The notes: generated by a model from the letters alone, not told the origin. DNA of 64,000 bases from Azophilus sp965247035 (GCA_965247035.1 CBDFGJ010000003.1:1-64000), one strand, 5' to 3'. Positions 51,348-60,484 are shown, numbered from the stretch's first letter. Program-made: numbers and translations.

Positions 51348-53113
51348 GCGAGATGCTATCCGGCGCCGAGATGCTGGTGCGGGCGCTGCAGGATGAAGGT
51401 GTTGAGTACCTGTTCGGCTATCCGGGCGGGGCTGCTCTGCACATCTATGACGCCATCTTCAAGCAGCAGAAAGTGGAGCACATCCTGGTGCGTCATGAAC
51501 AAGCGGCCACGCATATGGCGGACGGCTTTGCTCGGGCCACCGGCAAGCCCGGCGTGGTGCTGGTCACCTCCGGTCCCGGCGCCACCAACGCCATCACCGG
51601 CATCGCCACCGCGCATATGGACTCCATTCCCATGATCGTCATCTCCGGACAGGTGCCCAGCGCCCAAATCGGCACGGACGCCTTCCAGGAAACGGACATG
51701 CTCGGCATCTCCCGTCCCGTGGTGAAGCACAGCTTCGCCATCAAGGACTGTTCTGAAATTCCGATAACGGTCAAGACCGCATTCCATATCGCCACCACCG
51801 GCAGGCCCGGCCCGGTGGTCATCGACGTGCCCAAGGACACAACGGATCCAGCCATCACGGCACCCTACGAGTATCCAAAAACGGTCTCCCTGCGCTCGTA
51901 CAAGCCAGCCACACGGGGCAACGGCCGCCAGCTCCGCAAGGCCGCCAAAGCGCTGCTTGAAGCGAAGCGCCCCATCATCTACAGCGGCGGAGGCGTTGTT
52001 CAGGCTGAGGGCGGCGCAGCGTTGATCCGCTTGGCGCGTCGCTTGGGCGCGCCGGTCACCCACACCTTGATGGGCCTTGGCGCCTTCCCCGGCGATGATC
52101 CCCAGTTCATCGGCATGCTCGGTATGCACGGCACCTACGAAGCCAACATGGCCATGCACCATGCGGACTTGATCTTCGCCGTCGGCGTCCGTTTTGATGA
52201 TCGGGTCACCAACAACCCGGCCAAGTTCTGCCCGCACGCGAAGATCATCCATGTGGACGTGGACCCAGCCTCCATCTCCAAAATCATTCCGGCGGACATC
52301 CCCATCGTCGGCGATGCCGCCAACGTATTGGAGGAATTGGACGGGGTCATTGCGGCCGAAGCGGCCAAGAAGCCCGAACTGCCGGATAAGGACGCCTTGA
52401 ACGCTTGGTGGGCGCAGATAGGCAACTGGCGCGCCGCCCACGGCTTGAACCACGCCATGACCCCATCCGACAACGGCGTTATATTGCCGCAGCAGGTGAT
52501 TCAATGCCTTTACCGGGCCACCGACGCCAACGCCTACGTCACCAGCGATGTCGGGCAGCACCAAATGTTCGCGGCGCAGTACTACAGGTTCCCCGTCGGG
52601 CGACGTTGGATCAACTCCGGCGGCTTGGGCACTATGGGCTTTGGTTTGCCGGCCGCCATGGGCGTTCAGTTTGCTCACCCGCAAGCTACGGTGGCCTGCG
52701 TCACCGGCGAAGGCAGCTTCATGATGAACATGCAGGAGCTGTCCACCTGCCTGCAATACGGTCTGCCCATTAAGGTGATCTGCCTGAACAACCAAGCCTT
52801 GGGCATGGTCAAGCAGTGGCAGGACATGCAATACGGCGGCCGCCACTCCCACAGCACCTACAGCAACTCCTTGCCGGACTTCAAAACCCTGGTCGAGGCT
52901 TTCGGCCATGTCGGCTTCCGCATCGACCATGCGAAGGATCTGGACGCCGCCATGGAGGAAACCTTCAGCCCCAAGCTCAAGAATCGGATGGTGTTTGTGG
53001 ATGTCTGGGTGGACCCGGACGAGCATGTCTATCCCATGGCCATCAAGGGCGGGTCCATGCGCGACATGTACCTGAACAAGATCACCGCCAGCCAGCAAGG
53101 AGACTACATGTGA
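51344..53113 (+). CDS. ilvI: Acetolactate synthase large subunit (isozyme III type)
   Basis: The 589-residue protein is a ThDP enzyme: VEYLFGYPGGAALHIYDA, the catalytic Glu in LVRHEQAATHMADGFARATG, VLVTSGPGATNAITGI, the FAD region and the ThDP motif GEGSFMMNMQELSTCLQYGLPIKVICLNN. It forms acetolactate or acetohydroxybutyrate, the first common step of branched-chain amino acid synthesis. The start (ATG 51344) is flanked by a near-duplicate upstream. It overlaps ilvH (GTG at 53110) by 4 bases. Confidence 0.94.
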   Translation: MSEMLSGAEMLVRALQDEGVEYLFGYPGGAALHIYDAIFKQQKVEHILVRHEQAATHMADGFARATGKPGVVLVTSGPGATNAITGIATAHMDSIPMIVISGQVPSAQIGTDAFQETDMLGISRPVVKHSFAIKDCSEIPITVKTAFHIATTGRPGPVVIDVPKDTTDPAITAPYEYPKTVSLRSYKPATRGNGRQLRKAAKALLEAKRPIIYSGGGVVQAEGGAALIRLARRLGAPVTHTLMGLGAFPGDDPQFIGMLGMHGTYEANMAMHHADLIFAVGVRFDDRVTNNPAKFCPHAKIIHVDVDPASISKIIPADIPIVGDAANVLEELDGVIAAEAAKKPELPDKDALNAWWAQIGNWRAAHGLNHAMTPSDNGVILPQQVIQCLYRATDANAYVTSDVGQHQMFAAQYYRFPVGRRWINSGGLGTMGFGLPAAMGVQFAHPQATVACVTGEGSFMMNMQELSTCLQYGLPIKVICLNNQALGMVKQWQDMQYGGRHSHSTYSNSLPDFKTLVEAFGHVGFRIDHAKDLDAAMEETFSPKLKNRMVFVDVWVDPDEHVYPMAIKGGSMRDMYLNKITASQQGDYM

Positions 53114-53604
53114 GGCACCGGGTCATCGCCGCACTGCTTGAGAACGAAGCCGGCGCCCTGTCTCGGGTGGTCGGGCTTTTCGCCCAGCGCAACTACAACA
53201 TCGAGACGCTGACGGTGGCCCCAACGGAGGATCCGACCTTGTCCAGAGTGACCATCAGAACCGAGGGATCGGACGAGAAAATTGAACAGATCACCAAGCA
53301 CCTGAATCGCATCATCGAGGTGGTCAAGGTGCTTGACCTGCATGACTCCGCTCACATCGAGCGGGAGATGATGTTCGCCAAGATCCGCGCCGAAGGGCCG
53401 GCCCGAGCCGAAGTGAAGCGCACCTGCGATATCTTCCGCGGTCAAATAGTGGACGTGGCGGCGTCCACCTACACCGTGCAGCTAACCGGCACCAGCGGCA
53501 AGCTCGATGCCTTCATTCGCGCCATTGACCAAGCCGCCGTGGTCGAGGTGGTGCGATCCGGTGTCACCGGCATCAGCCGCGGCGATAAGGTGTTGAGCGT
53601 CTAG
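53110..53604 (+). CDS. ilvH: Acetolactate synthase small (regulatory) subunit
   Basis: The 164-residue protein begins at GTG 53110 with an ACT domain: ALLENEAGALSRVVGLFAQRNYNIETLTVAPTEDP, then TRxx-like VTIRTEGSDEKIEQITKHLNRIIEVVKV. ilvH binds valine and controls IlvI. The C-terminal ACT-like domain ends SGVTGISRGDKVLSV, as in the family. Coupled to ilvI by a 4-base overlap. Confidence 0.93.
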   Translation: MRHRVIAALLENEAGALSRVVGLFAQRNYNIETLTVAPTEDPTLSRVTIRTEGSDEKIEQITKHLNRIIEVVKVLDLHDSAHIEREMMFAKIRAEGPARAEVKRTCDIFRGQIVDVAASTYTVQLTGTSGKLDAFIRAIDQAAVVEVVRSGVTGISRGDKVLSV

Positions 53605-53754
53605 GAACCAGCGCTCGGGCCTGAACTAGAGGGCACCTCGATTTTGCCTGTTTTCAGCGCCGACATCGGCACGACTGGTTTAAGGACGAAACTCGTCCCA
53701 CGGCATCAATCTCGACTAGTGGCTCCTTCTTCGCATCCAAGTGCGCGTCATGAT

Positions 53755-53940
53755 CGGAAAGATCAAAAAAACCCATCTGCAGAGTGAACCGAGCTCTGGA
53801 CCGGTCTCTCCGCGACGACCACAACGTCCGGCCCCATTATGCCCTCGGCTTGTTGACTCCGTTAGAATTCGCGGACAAGCTCTCCCTCGCTGCCTGATCG
53901 AAAAATTCCGAAATGTACTGAGCCCGTACAGGCGATCCCA
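53755..53940 (+). mobile_element. IS3-type transposase C-terminal relic (copy 3), between ilvH and ilvC
   Basis: The plus strand reads VNRALDRSLRDDHNVRPHYALGLLTPLEFADKLSLAA, the IS3/IS481-type C-terminus, with a stop soon after. The relic ends about 50 bp before the ilvC start and separates ilvC from ilvIH, which are usually adjacent. The 3' part is nearly the same as copy 2. Confidence 0.7.
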
Positions 53941-53990
53941 TGAAAGCCATCGCCTCGTTAAACTCCTAGCCACACAAAAAAGGGTTGAAT

Positions 53991-55010
53991 ATGCAGATTT
54001 ACTACGACAAGGATGCCGACCTTTCCATCATCCACAAGACCAACGTGGCCGTCATTGGCTACGGCTCCCAAGGCCACGCCCACGCCAACAACCTGCGGGA
54101 TTCCGGCGTCAACCAAGTCGTCGTTGGGCTGCGCAGCGGCTCTGGCTCCGCCGCCAAGGCCAGCCGGGCCGGGTTCGAAGTGCGGCAAGTGGCTGACGCC
54201 GTGGCGGACGCCAACCTGGTCATGCTGCTAACGCCGGATGAATTGCAGCCAAGCATCTATCGTGAGCACATTGAGCCGAACTTGCTGGAGGGCGCGGCGC
54301 TAGCTTTCGCCCACGGCTTCAGCATTCACTTCGAGTTGATTGAACCGCGAGCGGACTTGGACGTCATCATGATCGCCCCCAAGGGGCCGGGGCACACGGT
54401 ACGCTCCACCTACACTGAAGGCGGCGGCGTGCCCAGCTTGATCGCGATAGCCCAAGACGCAACTGGCCAAGCCCGAGATATCGCGCTCTCCTACGCCAGC
54501 GCCATTGGCGCCGGACGGGCCGGCATTATCGCCACCACCTTCCGCGAGGAGACGGAGACTGACCTGTTTGGTGAACAGGCGGTTCTATGCGGCGGCGCCG
54601 CGGCCTTGGTGCAGGCCGGGTTTGAGACTTTGGTTGAGGCCGGCTATGCGCCGGAAATGGCCTACTTTGAGTGCCTGCACGAATTGAAGCTGATCGTGGA
54701 TCTCTTCTACGAGGGCGGCGTGGCCAATATGTGGTACTCCGTCTCCAACACCGCCGAGTACGGCGGGCTAACCCGCGGGCCGCGCATCGTCACCGACGAA
54801 ACCAAGGCGGAAATGAAGCGGATGTTGGCTGAAATTCAGACCGGCCAGTTCGCCCGTGAGTTCGTCTCCGAAAACCAAGCCGGGGCGCCGGGCATCAAGG
54901 CGCGGCGGCGGTTGATTGCTCAGCACGGCATTGAGCAGGTGGGCGAACGACTGCGGGGAATGATGCCCTGGATTCAGGAAAATCGCCTTGTGGACAAATC
55001 AAGGAACTAA
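53991..55010 (+). CDS. ilvC: Ketol-acid reductoisomerase (class I)
   Basis: The 339-residue protein has the NADPH motif VAVIGYGSQGHAHANNLRDSG, MIAPKGPGHTVRSTY, DLFGEQAVLCGGAAALVQAGFETLVEAGYAPEMAYFECLHE with the metal-binding residues, and the class I length. It isomerises and reduces acetolactate. An in-frame TTG two codons earlier (53985) is less likely than ATG 53991; an AAGGG site precedes. It may have its own promoter because of the relic upstream. Confidence 0.95.
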   Translation: MQIYYDKDADLSIIHKTNVAVIGYGSQGHAHANNLRDSGVNQVVVGLRSGSGSAAKASRAGFEVRQVADAVADANLVMLLTPDELQPSIYREHIEPNLLEGAALAFAHGFSIHFELIEPRADLDVIMIAPKGPGHTVRSTYTEGGGVPSLIAIAQDATGQARDIALSYASAIGAGRAGIIATTFREETETDLFGEQAVLCGGAAALVQAGFETLVEAGYAPEMAYFECLHELKLIVDLFYEGGVANMWYSVSNTAEYGGLTRGPRIVTDETKAEMKRMLAEIQTGQFAREFVSENQAGAPGIKARRRLIAQHGIEQVGERLRGMMPWIQENRLVDKSRN

Positions 55011-55048
55011 CCTGAAACTAGGGTGGCTGGCCTAACGAAGCTGTGTCT

Positions 55049-55864
55049 ATGAAGAATTCCGAGAACCTTGGATTGCGCGCCGTCGATGCCGTGGAAAGGG
55101 AGAAGGATGCCGTGGCAGGGGAGAAGGATGCCCCGGAAGCGGGGAATAAGGCGCCGATGCCGCATCGGCGCAGCATCTACCTGCTGCCCAATATCATCAC
55201 CACAGGTGCGCTGTTTGCCGGTTTCTACGCCACCATCGCCGGCATGAATGGGCGTTTTGAGGCCGCCGCGCTGGCTATTTTAGCCGCAATAATCCTAGAT
55301 GCCGCCGACGGCCGCATAGCCCGGCTAACGCGCACGCAAAGCAAGTTCGGAGCCGAGTACGACAGCCTCTCAGACATGGTGGCCTTCGGCGTTGCGCCAG
55401 CCTTTGTCGTCTTTTCCTGGGGCCTGTCTAGCTTGGGACAGATCGGCTGGATGCTCGCTTTCCTCTACATCGCCTGCACCGCCCTGCGCTTGGCCCGGTT
55501 CAACACCAACAGCGACATCGCCAGCTTCACCGGCCTGCCCTCGCCGGCGGCGGCGGCGCTCATCGCTTGCATGATCTGGCTGTGGAATGAACGCATCACC
55601 GGTGAACCTAGCCTCTTCGCCGCCTCCGTGGTGGGCGTGGTCACCGCCGCAATCTCCTTGCTGATGGTATCGAACCTGCACTACTTCTCGCCCAAGCAGC
55701 AGGGCTTCAAGGGCCGGGTGCCCTTCGTTGCACTGGTGCTCGTGGTGCTGGCCTTCGCCATTCTGCTAGCGGACCCGCCCAGCATTCTGTTGTTGCTTGC
55801 AGTCGGTTATGGGCTGTCCGCACCGGCCGTATTTGCTTGGCAATGGGCGCGGAAACGGAACTAG
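55049..55864 (+). CDS. pssA: CDP-diacylglycerol-serine O-phosphatidyltransferase
   Basis: The 271-residue membrane protein has the CDP-alcohol motif DAADGRIARLTRTQSKFGAEYDSLSD (DGxxAR...G..D..D) and further helices. It makes phosphatidylserine, the precursor of phosphatidylethanolamine. The N-terminus carries a short tandem repeat (EREKDAVAGEKDA), which is not part of the fold. Position after ilvC is a gammaproteobacterial arrangement. GTG at 55043 is an alternative start. Confidence 0.92.
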   Translation: MKNSENLGLRAVDAVEREKDAVAGEKDAPEAGNKAPMPHRRSIYLLPNIITTGALFAGFYATIAGMNGRFEAAALAILAAIILDAADGRIARLTRTQSKFGAEYDSLSDMVAFGVAPAFVVFSWGLSSLGQIGWMLAFLYIACTALRLARFNTNSDIASFTGLPSPAAAALIACMIWLWNERITGEPSLFAASVVGVVTAAISLLMVSNLHYFSPKQQGFKGRVPFVALVLVVLAFAILLADPPSILLLLAVGYGLSAPAVFAWQWARKRN

Positions 55865-56074
55865 GCGTGGTATGGCCAAGTCTAACGGCCTACAGTTAAT
55901 GCTTTAGCCGGATCCCTTGTCGTCAATTTGGCCAATCAGTGCGATTATTGCTCAGCGACACACCCCTCCTTGGCTTGGACTTGACTTGTTGACAGACACA
56001 GGGGCTTGAAGGAATCAAGGCGCGAGACACCAAGCCAAGGCAGGGAACGCACAACAAATTCAGGGAACAGCAAC

Positions 56075-57016
56075 ATGCTCATCAGGACCGCAAACGAGAT
56101 TCCAAACTCCGAAATCACCCCTGAAGCGGTGTTTCACTCCAGACGCCGCTTTGTCAAGGAGCTGGCTCTCGCCGCCGGCACCACCTTGGTAGCGCCCGCC
56201 TTGCGTGCCAACTCCCGTTTCGACGACATCACCAGTGAATTGGGAGAGCCGCTCACGCCGGAGGAAATCGTAACCAGCTACAACAATTTCTACGAGTTTG
56301 GCACGGACAAGGACGACCCAGCCCGCTACGCCCATGAGATGGCCACCGACCCCTGGACAGTTGAAGTGCAGGGCGAAGCGGCCAAAACCGGGCAGTTCGC
56401 CTTTGAGGATGTCATCAAAGGGTTGCCCGAAGAGGAGCGGATCTATCGCTTTCGCTGCGTGGAGGCTTGGTCAATGGTGGTGCCATGGACCGGTATCCCG
56501 TTGCGGAAAGTGCTCGACCAATTCGAGCCCAACGGCCACGCCAAGTACGTTGAGTTCACCACCTTGCACCGCCCAAAAGAGATGCGCGGTCAGCGTTCCC
56601 TGTTCAGCAGCATCGACTGGCCCTATGTGGAGGGGCTGCGCTTGGACGAGGCGCAGCACCCCTTGGCGCTGATGGTCACCGGCGTTTACGGCCGCTCACT
56701 GCCCAACCAGAACGGAGCGCCCTGGCGTCTGATAGTGCCTTGGAAGTACGGATTCAAGTCCGTCAAATCCATAGTCAAAATCAGGTTCACCCGGCGTCAG
56801 CCGCGCAACACATGGAACATCCTCGCACCCGATGAATACGGCTTCTACGCCAACGTAAACCCGAAAGTGGACCACCCCCGCTGGAGTCAGGCGATGGAGC
56901 GGCGTCTGCCGAGCAGCCTGTTCAACCCCAACCGCAGGGCCACCTTGCCCTTCAACGGTTACGGCGAACAGGTGGCCGGGCTTTACGCCGGGATGGATTT
57001 GCGGCGGAATTTCTGA
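56075..57016 (+). CDS. msrP: Methionine sulfoxide reductase catalytic subunit MsrP (YedY)
   Basis: The 313-residue protein has a Tat signal (SRRRFVKELALAAG) and the sulfite-oxidase-type Mo fold with the molybdenum cysteine in YRFRCVEAWSMVVPWTGIPL and later GAPWRLIVPWKYGFKSVKSIVKI. It repairs periplasmic methionine sulfoxide. ATG 56075 is preferred to the upstream in-frame ATG at 56006 because it gives a usual Tat n-region and has an AGGGAA site. The haem partner msrQ follows. Confidence 0.93.
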   Translation: MLIRTANEIPNSEITPEAVFHSRRRFVKELALAAGTTLVAPALRANSRFDDITSELGEPLTPEEIVTSYNNFYEFGTDKDDPARYAHEMATDPWTVEVQGEAAKTGQFAFEDVIKGLPEEERIYRFRCVEAWSMVVPWTGIPLRKVLDQFEPNGHAKYVEFTTLHRPKEMRGQRSLFSSIDWPYVEGLRLDEAQHPLALMVTGVYGRSLPNQNGAPWRLIVPWKYGFKSVKSIVKIRFTRRQPRNTWNILAPDEYGFYANVNPKVDHPRWSQAMERRLPSSLFNPNRRATLPFNGYGEQVAGLYAGMDLRRNF

Positions 57017-57063
57017 TTTGGGGCATCGCCTCGCTTGCCTGTGCCCATAGCGCCATATCTGTA

Positions 57064-57690
57064 GTGCGTCAGCCTAATATCCTGACTGCGCCGGTCTTTT
57101 TGAAGACTGCCGCTTGGTTTTTGCTTAGCCTGCCACTAGTCTGGCTAGCTGCGGCCATCTACCGGGAAACGCAAGCACCCGGCTCGGCCCTGGGTGCGGA
57201 CCCTCCCGAGGCTATATTGCTGTTTCTGGGCGAATGGGGCATTCGCACGCTGCTCGCCGCCCTAAGCATTTCCACCCTACGCCGACGCTTGGGCTATGCG
57301 CCGCTGCTGCGCATCCGCCGGTTGGTCGGCCTGTTCGCGTTCACTTACCTGTCCCTGCACTTCCTGTCCTATCTGTGGTTCTTCGCCGAATTCAGTTGGC
57401 AGCTCATTGTGCAGGACCTAGTGGAGCGAACCTACATCACGGTCGGCTTCACGGCGCTGCTGATGCTGCTGGCGTTGACCGTCACATCCACCCGAGGTTG
57501 GCAACGGCGGCTGCGACGGCGCTGGCAACAGCTGCACCGGCTGATCTATCCTGCCTGCGCCCTGGGCGTTCTGCACTTCTGGTGGTTGACCAAGGATGGC
57601 TACGGCGAAGTGGTGGTCTACGCTCTGTGGCTGCTACTGCTGTACACTGACCGCATCTTGACCGCCTTGGCGAAACGGCCAAGCACTTGA
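57064..57690 (+). CDS. msrQ: MsrQ (YedZ) haem b membrane subunit
   Basis: The 208-residue protein has six membrane helices with haem-ligand histidines in LVGLFAFTYLSLHFLSYLWFF and LHRLIYPACALGVLHFWW, and GIRTLLAALSISTLRRRLG typical of YedZ. It takes electrons from the quinone pool or a flavin reductase to MsrP. The start is GTG 57064, 47 bp after msrP. Confidence 0.9.
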   Translation: MRQPNILTAPVFLKTAAWFLLSLPLVWLAAAIYRETQAPGSALGADPPEAILLFLGEWGIRTLLAALSISTLRRRLGYAPLLRIRRLVGLFAFTYLSLHFLSYLWFFAEFSWQLIVQDLVERTYITVGFTALLMLLALTVTSTRGWQRRLRRRWQQLHRLIYPACALGVLHFWWLTKDGYGEVVVYALWLLLLYTDRILTALAKRPST

Positions 57691-57775
57691 AGAAGGTGCA
57701 AGATGAACCAAGGGGCGGAACGCAACAACCAAGGCCCTCAAGCACGGAATTGAACTGACCAGCGGAGATGCGAAA

Positions 57776-58126
57776 GTGAACCAATTGGCCGAGCGAAGCT
57801 GCCGTCCCTGCCGGCAAGACTCCCTACCAGTGGCCGCAGACGAACGCGAACGGCTGCTTAAGGAAATCCCTGACTGGCGCATTGAATGCGTGGACGGAAT
57901 GGACCAGCTAGTGGGCAACTTCTCCTTTCCAGACTTCGGTGCCGCACTGAAATTCGTAAACCATGTGGGTGAACTGGCCGAAGCCGCCGACCATCATCCG
58001 CGCATCGTGCTGGAATGGGGCGCAGGGGAAGTGCGCTGGTGGACCCACGCCATTGGCGACCTGCACGAAAACGACTTCATCTTGGCGGCGCGGACCAGCC
58101 AGGTTCACCGAAGGCGGCGACCCTAG
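57776..58126 (+). CDS. phhB: Pterin-4a-carbinolamine dehydratase
   Basis: The 116-residue protein has the family signature AEAADHHPRIVLEWGAGEVRWWTHAIGDLHENDFILA (with the E..D-HH-P pattern). It recycles tetrahydrobiopterin or acts with phenylalanine hydroxylase; phhA is not in view. GTG at 57776. It converges on aroG with a dispersed repeat in between. Confidence 0.9.
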   Translation: MNQLAERSCRPCRQDSLPVAADERERLLKEIPDWRIECVDGMDQLVGNFSFPDFGAALKFVNHVGELAEAADHHPRIVLEWGAGEVRWWTHAIGDLHENDFILAARTSQVHRRRRP

Positions 58127-58236
58127 ACAGGGCGTTGGCTAACGCCGTCGTGGCAACCGGCGCTGCCCAAGCCCCATGCAATTTGCTCGGCGGCAGGTTT
58201 TTTCTTTGTCGGCTTCCGAGGGCCGATTGCCTCACA

Positions 58237-58395
58237 AAGACTGTTGCGAAATCCCGACTGACCTTCAAGGCGACAACCTTGAACCTGCTGAAAGCGGCCA
58301 ATTGGATCGAGTTGATGGCCGCCCAAGGGCGGGGTCCGTCCGAATTCGCCCGAGACCGCAGGTTTCGGGGCCGCGACAGGCCGGAAGCCCCTGCC
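58237..58395 (+). repeat. Dispersed repeat, copy 3
   Basis: Matches 28,316-28,600 in two blocks, and 47,181-47,216 over its first 35 bases. The element ends about 18 bp before the aroG stop codon. Translated, it gives NLLKAANWIELMAAQGRG then GRDRPEAPALG, the same as copy 1 with changes, so it may be part of a worn coding element. Confidence 0.6.
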
Positions 58396-58412
58396 TTGGG
58401 AACAGGCTTCGT

Positions 58413-59465
58413 CTACCCCATCCTCTTTCCATTGGCCTCGGCCAACTGCGCCAAGCACTCCAAGGAATCCTCCCAGCCGAGGCAGGCGTCGGTGACGCTC
58501 TGGCCGTAATTCATGTCCTCCGGCACCTTGATCTTCTGTTTGCCTTCAACAAGGTGGCTTTCAATCATCACGCCGAGGATGCGGGTTTCCTTGTCCGCCA
58601 GTTGTCTGCTCACGTCCTCGCAGACCGCAATTTGGCGCTTGTGGTCTTTCTGACTGTTGGCGTGGCTCATATCGATCATGACCCGTGGACAGACGCCGGC
58701 CGTCGCCAACAGGCGGCTGGCGTAGTGAACTGAGGCGCTGTCGTAATTCGGCTTGTTGCCGCCGCGCAGGATGACGTGGCAGTCCTCATTGCCGGAGGTC
58801 TCAAATATGGCGGAATGGCCTTGCTTGGTGACAGACAGAAAAATATGCGGGTGCTCGGCGGAACCGACCGCATCCACTGCCACCTGAATAGAGCCGTCCG
58901 TGCCGTTCTTGAAACCGATGGGGCAGGACAGGCCAGAGGCTAGCTGCCGGTGAATTTGGCTTTCCGAAGTGCGGGCGCCGATGGCCCCCCAAGAGATGAA
59001 GTCACCCACGTATTGAGGTGAAATCGGGTCCAGATATTCAGTGCCGGTGCCTACGCCAAGCTCCACGATGTCGCGCAACAGAGTTCGAGCCACGCGCAGC
59101 CCTTCGTTGATGTCGTAGGAATTGTTCAAATGCGGGTCATTGATCAGTCCCTTCCAACCCACCTTAGTGCGCGGCTTTTCAAAATAGACGCGCATGATGA
59201 GGTGCAGGCGGTCATCGTATTTGTGCGCCTGCTCGCAAAGACGCTCGGCGTACTCCATCGCCGCCTTGGGATCGTGAATGGAGCAGGGGCCAACGACCAC
59301 CAACAGCCGTTGGTCCCGGCCATGAATGATGTCGTTGATTCGCCGCCGGCCGTGAAACACCAGTTTCGATGCACCACGTGAGACCGGTATGGCGTTGATG
59401 AGAACCATTGGCGCGACCACCTCCTCCATCCCGGCGATGCGGGTGTCATCGGTCAAGTATTGCAT
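58413..59465 (-). CDS. aroG: 3-deoxy-7-phosphoheptulonate synthase (AroG/AroF/AroH type)
   Basis: The 350-residue protein is a class I DAHP synthase: LLVVVGPCSIHDPKAAMEYAERL, YFEKPRTKVGWKGLINDPHLN, WGAIGARTSESQIHRQLASGLSCPIGFKNGTDG, and VCEDVSRQLADKETRILGVMIESHLVEG. It starts the shikimate pathway. Which feedback amino acid is used (Phe, Tyr or Trp) cannot be told. Start ATG 59465 gives standard length. Confidence 0.94.
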   Translation of the reverse strand: MQYLTDDTRIAGMEEVVAPMVLINAIPVSRGASKLVFHGRRRINDIIHGRDQRLLVVVGPCSIHDPKAAMEYAERLCEQAHKYDDRLHLIMRVYFEKPRTKVGWKGLINDPHLNNSYDINEGLRVARTLLRDIVELGVGTGTEYLDPISPQYVGDFISWGAIGARTSESQIHRQLASGLSCPIGFKNGTDGSIQVAVDAVGSAEHPHIFLSVTKQGHSAIFETSGNEDCHVILRGGNKPNYDSASVHYASRLLATAGVCPRVMIDMSHANSQKDHKRQIAVCEDVSRQLADKETRILGVMIESHLVEGKQKIKVPEDMNYGQSVTDACLGWEDSLECLAQLAEANGKRMG

Positions 59466-59533
59466 CGGTTAAGCTGGCCTCGTACGTCAGGGTGTGGAAT
59501 GCTATCAAAATCCCACGAAAATAGGCGGCCTCG

Positions 59534-60169
59534 TTGAATCCTTATCGGGCGCAAATACTCAAGGACCTAGGCATAGAACTGTGGCGGCTGCGCAGCGCCA
59601 CCCAACCAGCCGAGGCGGTGCCTGAACCTGAAGGCCAATCCAACCCTTCGCCGCAAGCCGCCAACCAAGCCCGAACAACGCGGAGGATGCCCGCAACGCC
59701 AACGCGCCCCCGGCCGACGCCAACGCGAACGGCGATGGCGCAACCCACAAGCAGCGAAGTGCGCTCGCCAGCCGAAGCCGCCCTTAGCTTAATCGCCGTA
59801 TGCGCCAAAAAAATCCTACTGGTGATGGGCGCACCTAGCAGCCCAGCGATGACCGTCTTGGCCAAGGACATCGCCCATTGCGCCTGCGGAGACTGGACCT
59901 TCGCTGTCAAACAACTGAGGTTCGACTGGCCGCTGCCGGGCATGACTGGCGACGCCGCCCCAGCCCTTGGCGCCTTCCTCGGCAAACAAATTCAGGATTT
60001 CTCCGTAAAGCGCATCCTGGCAACCAAGTCCGCGGCGGCAAGGCTGCCGTCGGTTGGTTTAGAATGCACCATCATCCCTGACCTTGAGCAAATACAGGAT
60101 GCCGACGCCAAGCGGGTGCTGTGGCGGCAACTGCAAGCGCCGCTACGGGCAGCTGCCGGCAATTCCTGA
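59534..60169 (+). CDS. HolD-like protein (DNA polymerase III psi-type), divergent
   Basis: The 211-residue protein starts MNPYRAQILKDLGIELWRLR, like the HolD opening (..LQQLGITQWSLRRP), and ends DADAKRVLWRQLQAPLRA, like the HolD end (..ARAALWQQI). A Pro/Thr/Arg-rich linker (about 27-75) and a Rossmann-like middle (KKILLVMGAPSSP) lie between. HolD links the clamp loader to SSB in gammaproteobacteria. Gene order (holD...prfC) supports it, but similarity is low. It is divergent from aroG. Confidence 0.55.
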   Translation: MNPYRAQILKDLGIELWRLRSATQPAEAVPEPEGQSNPSPQAANQARTTRRMPATPTRPRPTPTRTAMAQPTSSEVRSPAEAALSLIAVCAKKILLVMGAPSSPAMTVLAKDIAHCACGDWTFAVKQLRFDWPLPGMTGDAAPALGAFLGKQIQDFSVKRILATKSAAARLPSVGLECTIIPDLEQIQDADAKRVLWRQLQAPLRAAAGNS

Positions 60170-60403
60170 ACGCGGCCGCTGGCGTGCGCCGGTCGCTTGG
60201 GAATGCGCACTTTGCTTCCCATCGGCCTCACTTTGGCGGCGTCGGGCGGCGAACGGGGCCTGATGGCATCCTTTAAGCGCCGAAGCCATGACAGCGCAAC
60301 CCAATTGGGGTCTCGCCTAGCTAGGTGAATGTCGCTCTCGTTTGCGCACGAGGGGCGGCTTGGTGGCGCTTGCTGGACCCTGTGTAAAATCAATTAGAAC
60401 ACC
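60170..60403. other. Stretch between the HolD-like gene and prfC start
   Basis: No gene is supported. In many gammaproteobacteria rimI and yjjG lie between holD and prfC; neither is seen here. Confidence 0.4.
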
Positions 60404-60484
60404 GTGAAAGACAACAATTCAGCCAAGGAAATCAACAGGCGACGCACTTTCGCCATCATCTCGCACCCCAACTTGAACCGATAA
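60404..60484 (+). pseudogene. prfC: Release factor RF3, first codons only (truncated)
   Basis: From a GTG at 60404 the frame reads KEINRRRTFAIISHP, the strongly conserved RF3 N-terminus, which should continue DAGKTT (P-loop). Instead it continues NLNR and stops at 60482-60484. The break at about 60470 coincides with the change to AT-rich sequence, so the type III restriction-modification island appears inserted inside prfC. The rest may lie beyond the right edge. RF3 is not essential in E. coli. Confidence 0.75.

Noticed and set aside
51356..53098. A 580-codon minus-strand frame opposite ilvI
   Set aside because: It mirrors ilvI codon for codon in a GC-rich gene, has no family features, and would overlap a certain gene entirely.
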